A DNA stretch of 36,052 nucleotides from Phycisphaerales bacterium (GCA_020427635.1 JAGQOH010000034.1:1-36052); one strand, 5' to 3'; counted from the stretch's first letter, positions 7,752 through 16,408 are shown. Program-made: numbers and translations. The notes: generated by a model from the letters alone, not told the origin.

Positions 7752-9203
7752 CTACCCCGAACGCTTGGACGACCCCGCATCGATCCACGGCGCATCCGCC
7801 GGCCCAAGCACATGCAACGCCCATGGCTCGAACTCACCCAGGTCCACAATCGGTCCTTCGACGGGCCCATCGGCGCCACGCGTCACCACACGCACGATCG
7901 GTCGATCCACCCCATCCGCGTGCGCCCCGATCACACGCCCAACTTCGCGCGTCGACAACTCAACATACGAACCCACCGGGAACAGCCCGCACTGCTCCAC
8001 GAGCCCGCGCACGAACCGACGGTCGTACATCCGCTGCGAGCCCAGGTTGATCAGCTCCTCCAGCACCGCATACGGGCGCTTCGCCTGGCGATGATTGCGC
8101 GGCTCCGTCGCCGCCGCATACGCATCCGCAACTGCAACCGCCTTCGCTAGATCACAAATCTTTGTCGCCTTCAACCGGTTCGGATACCCTGAACCATTGT
8201 CCCGCTCATGATGCTGATACGCCGCCCGCCGCACCGGCTCAGGCAATCCGTCGATCACGTCCATCAGGATGACGCTCATCGCCGGGTGCCGAAGCACACG
8301 ATTCACTTCCACTTCCGTCAACGCCCGCGTCGCGTGCCGCGCTTCGATCGGAATCGCCGCCATCCCCAGATCCGCCAACATGCCCGCCAGGCCCGCCGAA
8401 CGCACCTCGGCATCACCCCACCCAAGCCGCAACGCAATCCCCACCGCAAGCACCGCCGTCGTGTAGCAATGATCCGGCAGATAGTCCGGCGCTCGGCTCG
8501 CTCCCAGTCCCAACTGCGCGTACCGCGCAGGGAATTTCCGCGCAAGCTCAATCAACTCATCAACGATCGCAAGCGGCTCCGCAACATTCGTGCGCACACC
8601 CGCCAAACAGCGCCCGATGATCCGCCGCACCGCCTCCACGCGCTCCGCTCGAAACACCGACAGCTTCTCATCACTAGGCCAGTGTTCGCCGTGCTTGCGC
8701 ACCGGACGCTCATACGGCTCGGCGCCACTCGTCACCGCCTTAATCTTGATCGGAATACTGTCCCACACCGGCTCAAGCGATGCGACAAACTCATCCGCCA
8801 ACCGCATCCGTGCCGCGCGCGTGCGCCGCGCCTCACGCTTGTCCGGATGCGCAAAAGCGCCATATGCAAAGGCCTCATCATGCAACGGCTCGATGGGCTG
8901 CCCCGCCTCGATCGCCAGCTCACCACTGTCCGTCACCACATCCGTGGGCGATGGCGCGCCCGGCGCAGGCCGCGGCGCCTCATGCATCAGCGCCGCGGCA
9001 CGCACCTCCGCCGGCGTATCCGCAAGCACAAGGTTCCATGCCCGACCAGACCCATCCTTCACCGTCGTCAGATCGTGCAGCGATCGAATCATCGACTCCG
9101 TCAGCGCAATCCCCGCCGCGATCAGCTTCACACCCTGGCGCGTAAAGATCGCCTGCTCGAGCCGCTGGCCCGGCGAAAGCAAGCTTGGATCCAAAGGCAT
9201 CAT
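7752..9203 (-). CDS. Degenerate HD-GYP domain protein
   Basis: 483 residues from the ATG at 9203, which has GGAG 11 nt upstream; an in-frame ATG at 9251 is the alternative. The N-terminal half has no domain I recognise. The C-terminal half (about 230-400) follows the HD-GYP phosphodiesterase plan, whose active members hydrolyse cyclic di-GMP or related dinucleotides. H245, H306 (RHP), HHERD (331-335) and GSGYP (337-341) are kept. The defining His-Asp pair is changed: LADLGM (276-281) stands where LHDIGK is usual, so the metal-ligand His is Ala and the Lys is Met. It may be a non-catalytic sensor or scaffold. It is the first gene of the unit with glmM, suggesting envelope-linked control. Confidence 0.75.
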   Translation of the reverse strand: MMPLDPSLLSPGQRLEQAIFTRQGVKLIAAGIALTESMIRSLHDLTTVKDGSGRAWNLVLADTPAEVRAAALMHEAPRPAPGAPSPTDVVTDSGELAIEAGQPIEPLHDEAFAYGAFAHPDKREARRTRAARMRLADEFVASLEPVWDSIPIKIKAVTSGAEPYERPVRKHGEHWPSDEKLSVFRAERVEAVRRIIGRCLAGVRTNVAEPLAIVDELIELARKFPARYAQLGLGASRAPDYLPDHCYTTAVLAVGIALRLGWGDAEVRSAGLAGMLADLGMAAIPIEARHATRALTEVEVNRVLRHPAMSVILMDVIDGLPEPVRRAAYQHHERDNGSGYPNRLKATKICDLAKAVAVADAYAAATEPRNHRQAKRPYAVLEELINLGSQRMYDRRFVRGLVEQCGLFPVGSYVELSTREVGRVIGAHADGVDRPIVRVVTRGADGPVEGPIVDLGEFEPWALHVLGPADAPWIDAGSSKRSG

Positions 9204-9362
9204 GGCGATGATGTCTCCGCGCGCGACAACCACAGACCCGCCGACGCCCATCCCGAGCGCGGCACATCTGTTGGTCGGCCCGTCCGATACCCACCTTCAA
9301 ACCAACTCGCCAGAACGCTTAATCTGGTGGGTCCGCATAAGACACCACCCCCACCCCAAGGC

Positions 9363-9368
9363 TATCGT
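9363..9368 (+). promoter_or_regulatory. Candidate -10 element (TATCGT) of a leaderless promoter
   Basis: TATCGT ends 7 nt before the ATG at 9376 and there is no Shine-Dalgarno sequence. A partial -35 match, AAGACA (9339-9344), lies 18 bp upstream of the hexamer. This is the best-formed of the leaderless-type promoters in the window. Confidence 0.45.
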
Positions 9369-9375
9369 TCACGCC

Positions 9376-9738
9376 ATGTACGAACTCACAATCGAAACCA
9401 CATTCTCCGCCGCACACGCCATCGACATCCCGGGCGGCCGCGAAACCCTCCACGGCCACGACTGGCGCGTCACCATCTGCCTCGCGGGCGAGCAACTCGA
9501 CAAGTGGGGCCTCCTCGTCGACTTCCACACAATCGAAGACGCCCTGCACAAGATCGTCAAGCCCTTCCACAACCACACCCTGAACGATGTGCCGCCCTTC
9601 GACGACATCAACCCAACCGCCGAGCACGTCGCCCAACACATTGGCCAGGAAATCCGGCGCGTCCTGCCCGAGGGCGTGACGCTCGCATGGTCGCGCGTCA
9701 CCGAGGCCGTTGGCTGCGCCGCGGTGTGGAAGCCTTAG
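9376..9738 (+). CDS. 6-pyruvoyl-tetrahydropterin synthase family protein, PTPS-III-like
   Basis: 120 residues. The fold is that of the QueD/PTPS family, with zinc ligands H14 (FSAAH), H26 and H28 (LHGH). The sequence before HGH is decisive. E. coli QueD has CxxxHGH and animal PTPS has CxxxxxHGH; here there is no Cys, and E23 gives ExxHGH. That is the signature of the PTPS-III subgroup, which makes 6-hydroxymethyl-dihydropterin from dihydroneopterin triphosphate and so replaces FolB in folate synthesis. The HNHTLND segment and the Glu of TEAVGC match the other conserved active-site regions. A simple annotation would be QueD (queuosine pathway); the motif argues for folate. Its stop overlaps the glnS stop. 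Confidence 0.8.
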   Translation: MYELTIETTFSAAHAIDIPGGRETLHGHDWRVTICLAGEQLDKWGLLVDFHTIEDALHKIVKPFHNHTLNDVPPFDDINPTAEHVAQHIGQEIRRVLPEGVTLAWSRVTEAVGCAAVWKP

Positions 9739-11564
9739 CCCTTCCCCGCCACCTTCGCCCACGTGTCTTTCAAGGTCGCAGTGCGGTTGAACACCAGCTT
9801 CCCCGCGCTCGCATCCGTGTCCGGGTCAACACAGAAGTATCCGATCCGTTCGAACTGGAACCGCGCAATCCCGTCCGCCCACTGCGCCCCCGCATCTCTC
9901 GCATCCTCGCCAAGCGCGGGCTCCACCATCGCATCCGCAATCACCTCAAGCGAATCCGGATTCATCGTCTGCGTGAAGTGCCAATCCGCCGGCGCATCCT
10001 TCGGCTTGCGGTCAGGCTCCTCCACCGTCCACAACCGATCGAACAGCCGCACTTCCGCACGCGCCGCATGCGCCGCGCTCACCCAATGAATGGTGCCCTT
10101 GACCTTGCGCACATGCCCCTCCGCATCCGCCGGCGGCGATTCCCCACCACGCGTCTGCGGGTCATACGTGCAACGAATGAGCGTGACTTCGCCGCTCTTT
10201 TCATCAGTCTCATAGCCCGTACACGTCACCCAATACCCATACCGCAGCCGCACTTCGCGCCCCGGTGCCAGGCGAAAGAACTTCTTCGGCGCATCCACCA
10301 TGAAGTCATCCGCATCGATATATAACTCACGCGTAAACGGAACCTTCCGCGTGCCCGCCGATGCATCCTCCGGATTGTTCACCGCCTCCATCCACTCCGT
10401 GCGCTCCGCATCGCCACCATCCGCCCAGTTCTCAATCACAAGCTTCACCGGCTTGAGCACCGCCATCCGCCGCGGCGCCCGCTTGTTCAGATCATCGCGC
10501 AGGGCCTCTTCCAACCTGCCGAAATCAATCACGCTGTCGAACTTGGTCACGCCCACGGCATCGCAGAAACTGCGGATCGCCTCCGCCGTATACCCGCGTC
10601 GCCGAAACGCCGAGATCGTCGACATGCGCGGATCGTCCCACCCGCGCACATGCTTGTCGCGCACCAATTCCACAAGCCTGCGCTTGCCAAGCATGATGTG
10701 CGTGAGCCGCAGCTTGGCGAATTCGATCTGCTGGGGATGGTGGATCGTCTTCCCCCACTTCGAGCCTGGGCCCCGATCCTTGTTGATCGCCTCGATGAAC
10801 CAGTTGTACAGCGGCCGATGATCCTCAAACTCAAGCGTGCACAGTGAATGCGTGATCCCCTCGATCGAATCCTCCAAGCCGTGCGCCCAGTCATACATCG
10901 GATACACACACCACGCATCGCCCGTGTTGTGATGGTGCGCATGCAACACGCGATACATCACAGGGTCGCGCATATTGAAGTTGGGCGACGCCATATCAAT
11001 CTTCGCGCGCAACGTCTTCGACCCGTCCGCAAATTCCCCGGCCTTCATCCGTGCAAACAGATCCAGGCTCTCCGCCACCGGGCGATCGCGATACGGGCTC
11101 GCCTTCCCAGGCACCGTCGGCGTGCCGCGCGTCGCGCGCACCTCTTCACCGCTCAGCTCGCACACATACGCAAGCCCCTTCTCGATCAACTCCACCGCCC
11201 AGTCATACAGCTGCTGAAAGTAATTGCTCGCCCAGCGCAGCCCCGCGCCACTCGCGCCATCCCAATCCGCCCCCAGCCACTTGATGTCGCGCTTGATCGC
11301 CTCGACATACTCGATCTCTTCCTTCACCGGATTCGTGTCATCAAAACGCAGGAAGAACTTGCCGCCGTGCAGCTCCGCCAACCCATAGTTCAAGCAAATG
11401 CTCTTCGCGTGCCCGATGTGCAAATACCCATTCGGCTCGGGCGGAAACCGCGTCCGCACCACCGATTGATCCCCCGGCGCCCCCCACTTCCCCGACGCAA
11501 TATCCGCATCGATGATCTGGGCGATGAAATGCTTCGGCGCGTTGGGCGATTCAACAGTGGTCAT
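9735..11564 (-). CDS. glnS: Glutaminyl-tRNA synthetase
   Basis: 609 residues from the ATG at 11564; the frame stays open upstream but only as a shadow of ada. It is a class Ic synthetase charging tRNA-Gln. [15 protein letters not shown] contains the HIGH motif (49-52). The GlnRS-type middle region (for example [12 protein letters not shown]) is well conserved, followed by the beta-barrel anticodon-binding domain. The second signature, normally VMSKR in GlnRS, reads IMLGKRR (290-296), keeping the Lys but losing the Ser. A direct GlnRS makes the GatCAB amidation route unnecessary for Gln. The -10-like TACGAT is 7 nt upstream, with no Shine-Dalgarno sequence. Confidence 0.95.
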   Translation of the reverse strand: MTTVESPNAPKHFIAQIIDADIASGKWGAPGDQSVVRTRFPPEPNGYLHIGHAKSICLNYGLAELHGGKFFLRFDDTNPVKEEIEYVEAIKRDIKWLGADWDGASGAGLRWASNYFQQLYDWAVELIEKGLAYVCELSGEEVRATRGTPTVPGKASPYRDRPVAESLDLFARMKAGEFADGSKTLRAKIDMASPNFNMRDPVMYRVLHAHHHNTGDAWCVYPMYDWAHGLEDSIEGITHSLCTLEFEDHRPLYNWFIEAINKDRGPGSKWGKTIHHPQQIEFAKLRLTHIMLGKRRLVELVRDKHVRGWDDPRMSTISAFRRRGYTAEAIRSFCDAVGVTKFDSVIDFGRLEEALRDDLNKRAPRRMAVLKPVKLVIENWADGGDAERTEWMEAVNNPEDASAGTRKVPFTRELYIDADDFMVDAPKKFFRLAPGREVRLRYGYWVTCTGYETDEKSGEVTLIRCTYDPQTRGGESPPADAEGHVRKVKGTIHWVSAAHAARAEVRLFDRLWTVEEPDRKPKDAPADWHFTQTMNPDSLEVIADAMVEPALGEDARDAGAQWADGIARFQFERIGYFCVDPDTDASAGKLVFNRTATLKDTWAKVAGKG

Positions 11565-11571
11565 GGGGCGA

Positions 11572-11577
11572 ATCGTA
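11572..11577 (-). promoter_or_regulatory. Candidate -10 element (TACGAT) of a leaderless promoter
   Basis: Read on the minus strand, TACGAT ends 7 nt before the glnS ATG (11564). No Shine-Dalgarno sequence and no clear -35 box are present. It shares a 90-bp divergent region with the ada promoter. Confidence 0.42.
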
Positions 11578-11642
11578 GCGAACCGCGGCTCAAAGTCGAC
11601 ATCCGCGCCGGGTCCGCGGCGGCCACCCCGCCCTGCTGGCGA

Positions 11643-11648
11643 TACCGT
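11643..11648 (+). promoter_or_regulatory. Candidate -10 element (TACCGT) of a leaderless promoter
   Basis: TACCGT ends 6 nt before the first ATG of ada (11655). No Shine-Dalgarno sequence precedes any of the three nearby in-frame ATGs (11655, 11664, 11673), which favours the first one being used on a leaderless message. Confidence 0.38.
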
Positions 11649-11654
11649 CCCAGC

Positions 11655-12764
11655 ATGACCACAATGCTCGCAATGCCGAAGCTGTCCGCCATGCCGAACG
11701 CCACGCCCGACCCTACGCTCCCCGCCGAACCCGATCGCCTCTACCGCGCCGTCACGCAACGCGACCCCACCTTCGATGGCCTCTTCTTCACCTGCGTCAA
11801 GACCACCGGCATCTTCTGCCGCCCCGTCTGCACCGCGCGCACCCCCAAGCGCGAAAACGTCGAGTTCATGCGCACCGCACAACAAGCCATGCTCGCCGGC
11901 TACCGACCCTGCAAGATCTGCCGCCCCACCGAGCCGCCCACCGACGCCCCACCCTGGCTTCCCGAACTGCTCGAAGAAATACGCACCGGCAAAGCCATCC
12001 GCGAGCGCCAAGTCCGCGAGCGCGGCCTCGACCCCGACCATGTCCGCCGCGTCTTCAAGAAACACGTCGGCATGTCCCTCGCCGCCTACCAGCGCTCCCT
12101 CCGCCTGGGCGACGCGCTCGGCTCCATCCGCAAAGGCGGCGCCGCAACTCGCGCCGCGCTCGACGCCGGCTACGAATCCGACAGCGGCTTCCGCGACGCC
12201 TTCGAGCGCCTCTTTGGCGTCCCGCCCTCGCGCGCCAAGCACACCCAACACTTGACCGCCGGCTGGCTCACCTCACCCCTCGGCCCACTGCTCACCGTCG
12301 CATCCGACGAGGGCCTCTGCATGCTCGAGTTCATCGATCGCCGCTCGATCGAAACGCAGATCGAAGCCGTGCGCCGCCGCACAAAACTCCCCGTCATCCC
12401 AGGCGAACACTCCATCCTCGCGCAAACAAAGCAGGAAATGGCCGAGTACTTCGCCGGCACGCGCCAACACTTTGACGTCAAACTCGCCCCACAAGGCACC
12501 GACTTCGAACGCGCGGTCTGGCAACGCCTCCTCAAGATCCCCTACGCCGAAACCTGCAGCTATTCGCGCATGGCCAAGGACATCGAAAAACCCGGCGCCG
12601 CCCGCGCAATCGGCCGCGCCAACGGCGCCAACCGCATCGCCATCATCATCCCCTGCCATCGCGTCATCCGCGCCGACGGCGCACTCTGCGGCTACGGCGG
12701 CGGCGTCCACCGCAAACAATGGCTCCTCGATCACGAACGCAAAAACGCAGGATTGTTTGCATGA
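11655..12764 (+). CDS. ada: Ada: bifunctional methyl-DNA repair protein and transcriptional regulator
   Basis: 369 residues. The N-terminal Ada zinc domain has four Cys ligands (C55 and C59 in FCRPVC; C86 and C89 in PCKIC), the first being the expected acceptor of methyl groups from phosphotriesters. An AraC-type helix-turn-helix domain follows (about 100-185). The C-terminal O6-methylguanine-DNA methyltransferase has PCHR with acceptor Cys334. Family knowledge: methylation of the N-terminal Cys turns Ada into an activator of alkylation-repair genes. No alkA or alkB is nearby. The longer open frame upstream runs antisense to glnS and is rejected. Confidence 0.93.
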   Translation: MTTMLAMPKLSAMPNATPDPTLPAEPDRLYRAVTQRDPTFDGLFFTCVKTTGIFCRPVCTARTPKRENVEFMRTAQQAMLAGYRPCKICRPTEPPTDAPPWLPELLEEIRTGKAIRERQVRERGLDPDHVRRVFKKHVGMSLAAYQRSLRLGDALGSIRKGGAATRAALDAGYESDSGFRDAFERLFGVPPSRAKHTQHLTAGWLTSPLGPLLTVASDEGLCMLEFIDRRSIETQIEAVRRRTKLPVIPGEHSILAQTKQEMAEYFAGTRQHFDVKLAPQGTDFERAVWQRLLKIPYAETCSYSRMAKDIEKPGAARAIGRANGANRIAIIIPCHRVIRADGALCGYGGGVHRKQWLLDHERKNAGLFA

Positions 12765-12769
12765 CTGCT

Positions 12770-12867
12770 CCCTCTCCCTCGGGGAGAGGGTGGATCCGCC
12801 GCAGGCGGAGCCGGGTGAGGGGCGCTTCACCTCATTGTGTGCCGTAGTGCCTTGGGCAACCACGCGA
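12770..12867. repeat. REP-like dispersed repeat, copy A
   Basis: It fills the gap between the convergent ada and gltX genes. It contains two consecutive perfect hairpins: CCCTCTCCC (12770-12778) with GGGAGAGGG (12782-12790), and TCCGCC (12795-12800) with GGCGGA (12804-12809). These are followed by GGGTGAGG and a tail containing TGTGTGCCGT and CTTGGGCAACCA. The same order of elements recurs at 16539-16632. It may serve as a bidirectional terminator, but no T-run follows the stems. Confidence 0.75.
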
Positions 12868-14562
12868 TCACTTCGGCATCGCCGCCACCGCCTCAATGCA
12901 CCGCGCAATCCGCTCGCGCACCTCGTCAAGCCCAACCGCCGCCAGCGTCATTCCAATCGGCGGACTCACCGTCCCACCCGTGATGGCCACCCGCAGCGGC
13001 TGCGCAATCGCGCCTGCTTTCGTGCCCTTGATTTCACACCACTTGGCAATCGCCGCCTCAACCGCCTCGTGCGCAAACGCACCCTCCCACGGCTGCAACA
13101 CCTCCCGATCGAAAGTACGCAGCATGTCAACCCCGCTCGGCTCGCCCTTGCGCAGCACCTTCTCAACCGCCTTCGCGTCATACGCGCCCGGCGCCGAAAG
13201 CGCAAACGCCACAATCCCGCGCCCTTCGCTCAACGTCTTCACCCGCGGCTTCACACTCCCCGCCAGCAACGCCATCCGCTCCGCGCCCAGCGCCGTCACA
13301 AGCTCCTCGTCATATCGCTCCGCCCACGTTCTCCACGCCGCCAGAAACCCGTCATCGCTCAGCGCCGCAAGCGCATCCTGATTGAACGCCGCCAGCTTCA
13401 CACGATCGAACCGCGCATTCGTCTTCCCAATGCGCTCCAGCTCAAAGTCGCACCCCAGAAAGTCCATGCCAAACTTCTCGCGATCACTGCCATCCTCATG
13501 CTTGCTGGGCGTCCACCCAAGCAGCGCAATGAAATTGCAGATCACTGCAGGCAAATACCCCGCGCGCCGAAAATCATCCACACTCACTTCAGGCAATGCC
13601 AGATGCAAATGCGCCGCAAGCGCCTCCAGCTCATCATGCCCCAACTGCTTGGTCTTGTCCCTGAGCCACGCATCAAACTCACCCTGCGCAATCGAGCCAA
13701 CAGGCGACGCCGTCATCTTCGCCTCACGCACTGCCTGCCGCGCCGCCTGATCCCGCTCGCGCTTGCTCATCTTCGCGCCCTTCTCATTGAAGATCAGCGG
13801 CATATGCGCATACACAGGCGTATCAAACCCCAGCGCCCGCTGCAATGCCACATGCTTGGGCGTGTTGTTCAGATGCTCCTGCCCGCGCAGCACATGCGTC
13901 ACGCCCATCAGCGCATCATCCACCACCACCGCGAAGTGATAGGTCGGAAACCCATCTTTCTTCCGAATCACGAAATCATCGAAGTGCTCGCTCGTGAACC
14001 TGATCTCCCCCAACACCTCATCCCGCACCACGATCGGCTCCGGCGGCACTTTCAATCGCAGCACATGCTCCTCACGCGCCATGCGCTCCATCGCCTTGCC
14101 ATGGTCATAGTCCGCACGCTGCGTGTATCGAAACGTCTCCTTCCGCGCTTGCGCCTCCGCACGGATCGCCGCAAGCTCCTCGGGCGTCTCAAACGCCGGA
14201 TACGCCAGGCCATGATCGAAGAGCTTCGCGAAATACTTGTCGTACGTCTCCGCTCGCCGCGACTGCTCCCAAGGCCCGACCCCGCGCGGGTCCCCGCCAA
14301 TCTCGCGCCCATCAAACGCAAGCGCCGGCCCCTCATCCCAATCAATCCCAAGCCACGCCAGATCTTCCAGAATCGCCTTCGCCGACGCCTCGCTCGATCT
14401 CGCCTGATCCGTGTCTTCCATGCGCAGCAGGAAACTCCCGCGCCCACCCGTCGCATCCACATGCCGCGCAAAAGCCCAACAAAACAACGCCGTGCGCGCC
14501 CCCCCAATGTGCAAACTGCCTGAGGGCGACGGGGCAAAACGAGTAATGACGGTAGGAATCAT
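12868..14562 (-). CDS. gltX: Glutamyl-tRNA synthetase
   Basis: 564 residues. It is a class Ic synthetase charging tRNA-Glu. The HIGH motif is SLHIGG (16-21) and the KMSKS motif is KMSKR (264-268), both intact. The C-terminal half is the helical anticodon-binding domain. The protein is about 80 residues longer than the typical bacterial enzyme; much of the extra length lies just after KMSKR (about 275-325). The coexisting GlnRS suggests this enzyme need not charge tRNA-Gln. A TAATCT hexamer 6 nt upstream and no Shine-Dalgarno sequence suggest it has its own leaderless promoter, just after the Cys-rich gene on the same strand. Confidence 0.95.
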   Translation of the reverse strand: MIPTVITRFAPSPSGSLHIGGARTALFCWAFARHVDATGGRGSFLLRMEDTDQARSSEASAKAILEDLAWLGIDWDEGPALAFDGREIGGDPRGVGPWEQSRRAETYDKYFAKLFDHGLAYPAFETPEELAAIRAEAQARKETFRYTQRADYDHGKAMERMAREEHVLRLKVPPEPIVVRDEVLGEIRFTSEHFDDFVIRKKDGFPTYHFAVVVDDALMGVTHVLRGQEHLNNTPKHVALQRALGFDTPVYAHMPLIFNEKGAKMSKRERDQAARQAVREAKMTASPVGSIAQGEFDAWLRDKTKQLGHDELEALAAHLHLALPEVSVDDFRRAGYLPAVICNFIALLGWTPSKHEDGSDREKFGMDFLGCDFELERIGKTNARFDRVKLAAFNQDALAALSDDGFLAAWRTWAERYDEELVTALGAERMALLAGSVKPRVKTLSEGRGIVAFALSAPGAYDAKAVEKVLRKGEPSGVDMLRTFDREVLQPWEGAFAHEAVEAAIAKWCEIKGTKAGAIAQPLRVAITGGTVSPPIGMTLAAVGLDEVRERIARCIEAVAAMPK

Positions 14563-14568
14563 TTCCGC

Positions 14569-14574
14569 AGATTA
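14569..14574 (-). promoter_or_regulatory. Candidate -10 element (TAATCT) of a leaderless promoter
   Basis: On the minus strand TAATCT ends 6 nt before the gltX ATG (14562). It sits in the 23-bp gap after the Cys-rich gene. A TTGACG (14589-14584) is only 9 bp upstream, too close to act as its -35 box. Confidence 0.4.
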
Positions 14575-14585
14575 GCAAAGCCGCG

Positions 14586-15341
14586 TCAATCACAGCACTG
14601 GGCATAGGTCTGGCACGTAAATGAGCAACCGCCTTCCACCGTAAAGCTCACAGATGCGATACAAGATCGCTCAGGGCCCGGCGTGCAGTTCTTCTTGCAA
14701 GCTTGCTCGGCTGCTTTGACGCAATCTGCCAAAGTAAGTCCCCCCTCCCGTGCATCCGTGCCCGTGAACAGGAGCGTTGCTGCGACCACCAAATCCGTCG
14801 ACCAGCTATCTGTAACCGGTTTGCCAGCTGACTTGCCTATGCGAGTGCCAACGCCCGCCGTGATACCGTGATAGTGCAGTCTTATCGGTGTATCGCCGAC
14901 CAAAGACTCAAATACGACTTCCAGAACGTGATCATCCTCACTTCTTGCAACGGTACCCAGTCGGTTTGTGTGTTTGTCGAACAACACATAGTTGAAATTC
15001 GCGTCTTGGACACCCTGAACAACTACTCGCTCGCGCAGCAACTCCGCCATTTGTTCATAGCTTATTGAGTAGTCAAGGTGGAATGCCGAGCTGTCGTCTT
15101 CCGTCACTCGCCCATGGAATACAACACCGCCTTGCTTCCAATTCTCATTGGGAAGTACGTGCAGAACCTCAAAGGACGAATGCATGGACTCAGACAGATC
15201 CGCCTCGATGACAATGCCGCGGAACACACCATCGTCCGGACCTGGCCAATAGATCCCGAGCTTCTCCGGTTCCGCCCCCGTGACTGCACAAGCACCCATT
15301 GCAACAAGAGCTACAATCGCCGACCGAACACTTCCGCTCAT
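14586..15341 (-). CDS. Hypothetical secreted Cys-rich protein
   Basis: 251 residues. I do not recognise the family. The start at 15341 is strongly supported by AAGGAGG 6 nt upstream. A signal sequence covers about residues 1-23; MGAC at 16-19 is a poor lipobox, so either a lipoprotein or Sec cleavage near VTGA is possible. The mature part is mostly polar with a beta-rich look. The last 45 residues hold eight Cys (DC, AC, NC, SC, GC, TC and a final CC), suggesting a disulfide-bonded C-terminal domain. Base composition is markedly lower in GC (43-58% in the 60-bp rows I counted) than flanking genes (above 60%), consistent with recent acquisition. Its promoter contains a C/G homopolymer. Confidence 0.75.
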   Translation of the reverse strand: MSGSVRSAIVALVAMGACAVTGAEPEKLGIYWPGPDDGVFRGIVIEADLSESMHSSFEVLHVLPNENWKQGGVVFHGRVTEDDSSAFHLDYSISYEQMAELLRERVVVQGVQDANFNYVLFDKHTNRLGTVARSEDDHVLEVVFESLVGDTPIRLHYHGITAGVGTRIGKSAGKPVTDSWSTDLVVAATLLFTGTDAREGGLTLADCVKAAEQACKKNCTPGPERSCIASVSFTVEGGCSFTCQTYAQCCD

Positions 15342-15364
15342 GGCCAACCTCCTTTGCAGTTCAT

Positions 15365-15400
15365 AGGATAACTTACCCCCCCCCCCTAAGCCAATGTCAA
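15365..15400 (-). promoter_or_regulatory. Candidate promoter with an 11-bp G/C homopolymer in its spacer
   Basis: On the minus strand a perfect -35 TTGACA (15400-15395) is followed by a run of 11 G (15386-15376 on the plus strand as C) and then TATCCT (15370-15365). TATCCT lies 24 bp from the -35 box, longer than the usual 16-18 bp. A weaker hexamer, TAAGTT, overlaps it at spacing 20. It precedes the Cys-rich gene, whose AAGGAGG follows. Loss of bases from the run would bring the two boxes towards normal spacing. Confidence 0.4.
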
Positions 15401-15422
15401 CCCCCATTTGAAGGTATTTCTC

Positions 15423-16343
15423 ATGCCCCTCATCGTCACAGGCACAATCGGCATCGACACCGTCCACACCCCCTATGACAAGCGCGAGAAAGTCCTGGGC
15501 GGCAGCTGCACGTACTTCTCCGCCGCCGCCAGCTTCTTCACCCCCGTGCGCATGGTCGCCGCCGTCGGCGAAGACTTTCACGCCGACTACCACAAAGTCT
15601 TCAAGCGCTTCCCCAACATCGACCTCCGCGGCCTCGAAGTTCGTGAAGGCTCGCGCACCTTCTCCTGGGGCGGCAAGTACTTCGACGATTGGAACACACG
15701 CGAAACCATGTTCACAGAGCTTGGCGTCGTCGCCGAGCATCCCCCCAAGGCGCCGCCGGAATTCGCCGATTCCAAGTTCGTCTTCCTCGCCAACAGCCAT
15801 CCGGTCGTACAACTCGACATGCTCCAGAGCTTCCCGAAGCGTGTGTTCTCCGTCGTCGACACCATGAACCTCTGGATCGACACCGCACGCCCCGAACTCG
15901 ACAAAGTCCTGAACGAAGTCGATGGTGTTGTGCTCAACGACGAAGAAGTGCGCATGTACACCGGGCGCAGACACCTCGTCGCCGCCGGTCAACAAATGGT
16001 CGAAGAGTGCGGCCTCATGTTCGTCATCATCAAGAAGGGCGAGCACGGCTGCATCCTTGTCCATGACCAAGGCGTCTCAATGCTCCCCGCGTACCCCCTT
16101 GGCGATGTCGTCGACCCCACCGGCGCAGGCGATTCCTTCGCCGGCGGCATGATGGGACACCTCGCCGCATATCACTCCAAGGACATGAATGTCTGTATGA
16201 CCTCCGTGCGCCAGGCACTCGCGCACGGCACCGTCATCGCCAGCTTCACCATCGAAAGCTTTGGCCTCGACCGCCTCGCCTCCCTCACCAAAGAGGAAGT
16301 CGCCCGCCGCTACGAACAGTTCATGGAAATGATCAAGGTCTGA
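15423..16343 (+). CDS. PfkB/ribokinase family sugar kinase
   Basis: 306 residues. The family C-terminal signature is clear: DPTGAGD (231-237) with catalytic Asp237, followed by SFAGG. An N-terminal GG pair (LGGSCTYFS, about 25-33) matches the substrate-binding edge. The substrate could be a sugar or nucleoside; the sequence does not decide. The ATG at 15423 is preferred (AAGG 8 nt upstream) over an in-frame TTG at 15408. It is divergent from the Cys-rich gene and convergent with the Gfo/Idh/MocA gene across the repeat cluster. Confidence 0.88.
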   Translation: MPLIVTGTIGIDTVHTPYDKREKVLGGSCTYFSAAASFFTPVRMVAAVGEDFHADYHKVFKRFPNIDLRGLEVREGSRTFSWGGKYFDDWNTRETMFTELGVVAEHPPKAPPEFADSKFVFLANSHPVVQLDMLQSFPKRVFSVVDTMNLWIDTARPELDKVLNEVDGVVLNDEEVRMYTGRRHLVAAGQQMVEECGLMFVIIKKGEHGCILVHDQGVSMLPAYPLGDVVDPTGAGDSFAGGMMGHLAAYHSKDMNVCMTSVRQALAHGTVIASFTIESFGLDRLASLTKEEVARRYEQFMEMIKV

Positions 16344-16365
16344 ACGCCACTTGGCCCTTCTTGCT

Positions 16366-16408
16366 CCCTCTCCCTCGGGGAGAGGGTGGCGCTTCGCCGG
16401 GTGAGGGG
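16366..16408. repeat. REP-like repeat, copy B1 (short form)
   Basis: Hairpin CCCTCTCCC (16366-16374) with GGGAGAGGG (16378-16386), then TGGCGCTTCGCC (a second small hairpin) and GGGTGAGGGG. Same first stem as copies A and C, but with the GGCG-CTT-CGCC second stem shared with copy B2. Confidence 0.75.

Noticed and set aside
8590..9375. N-terminal extension of the PTPS frame
   Set aside because: The extension is antisense to the HD-GYP gene and bears no resemblance to any domain; the protein family starts at MYELTIE (9376).
12472..14523. 683-residue plus-strand open frame across gltX
   Set aside because: Arg/His/Leu-rich translation antisense to gltX, with no motif. The same applies to the long frames at 8208-10325, 18180-20045 and 20983-22680.
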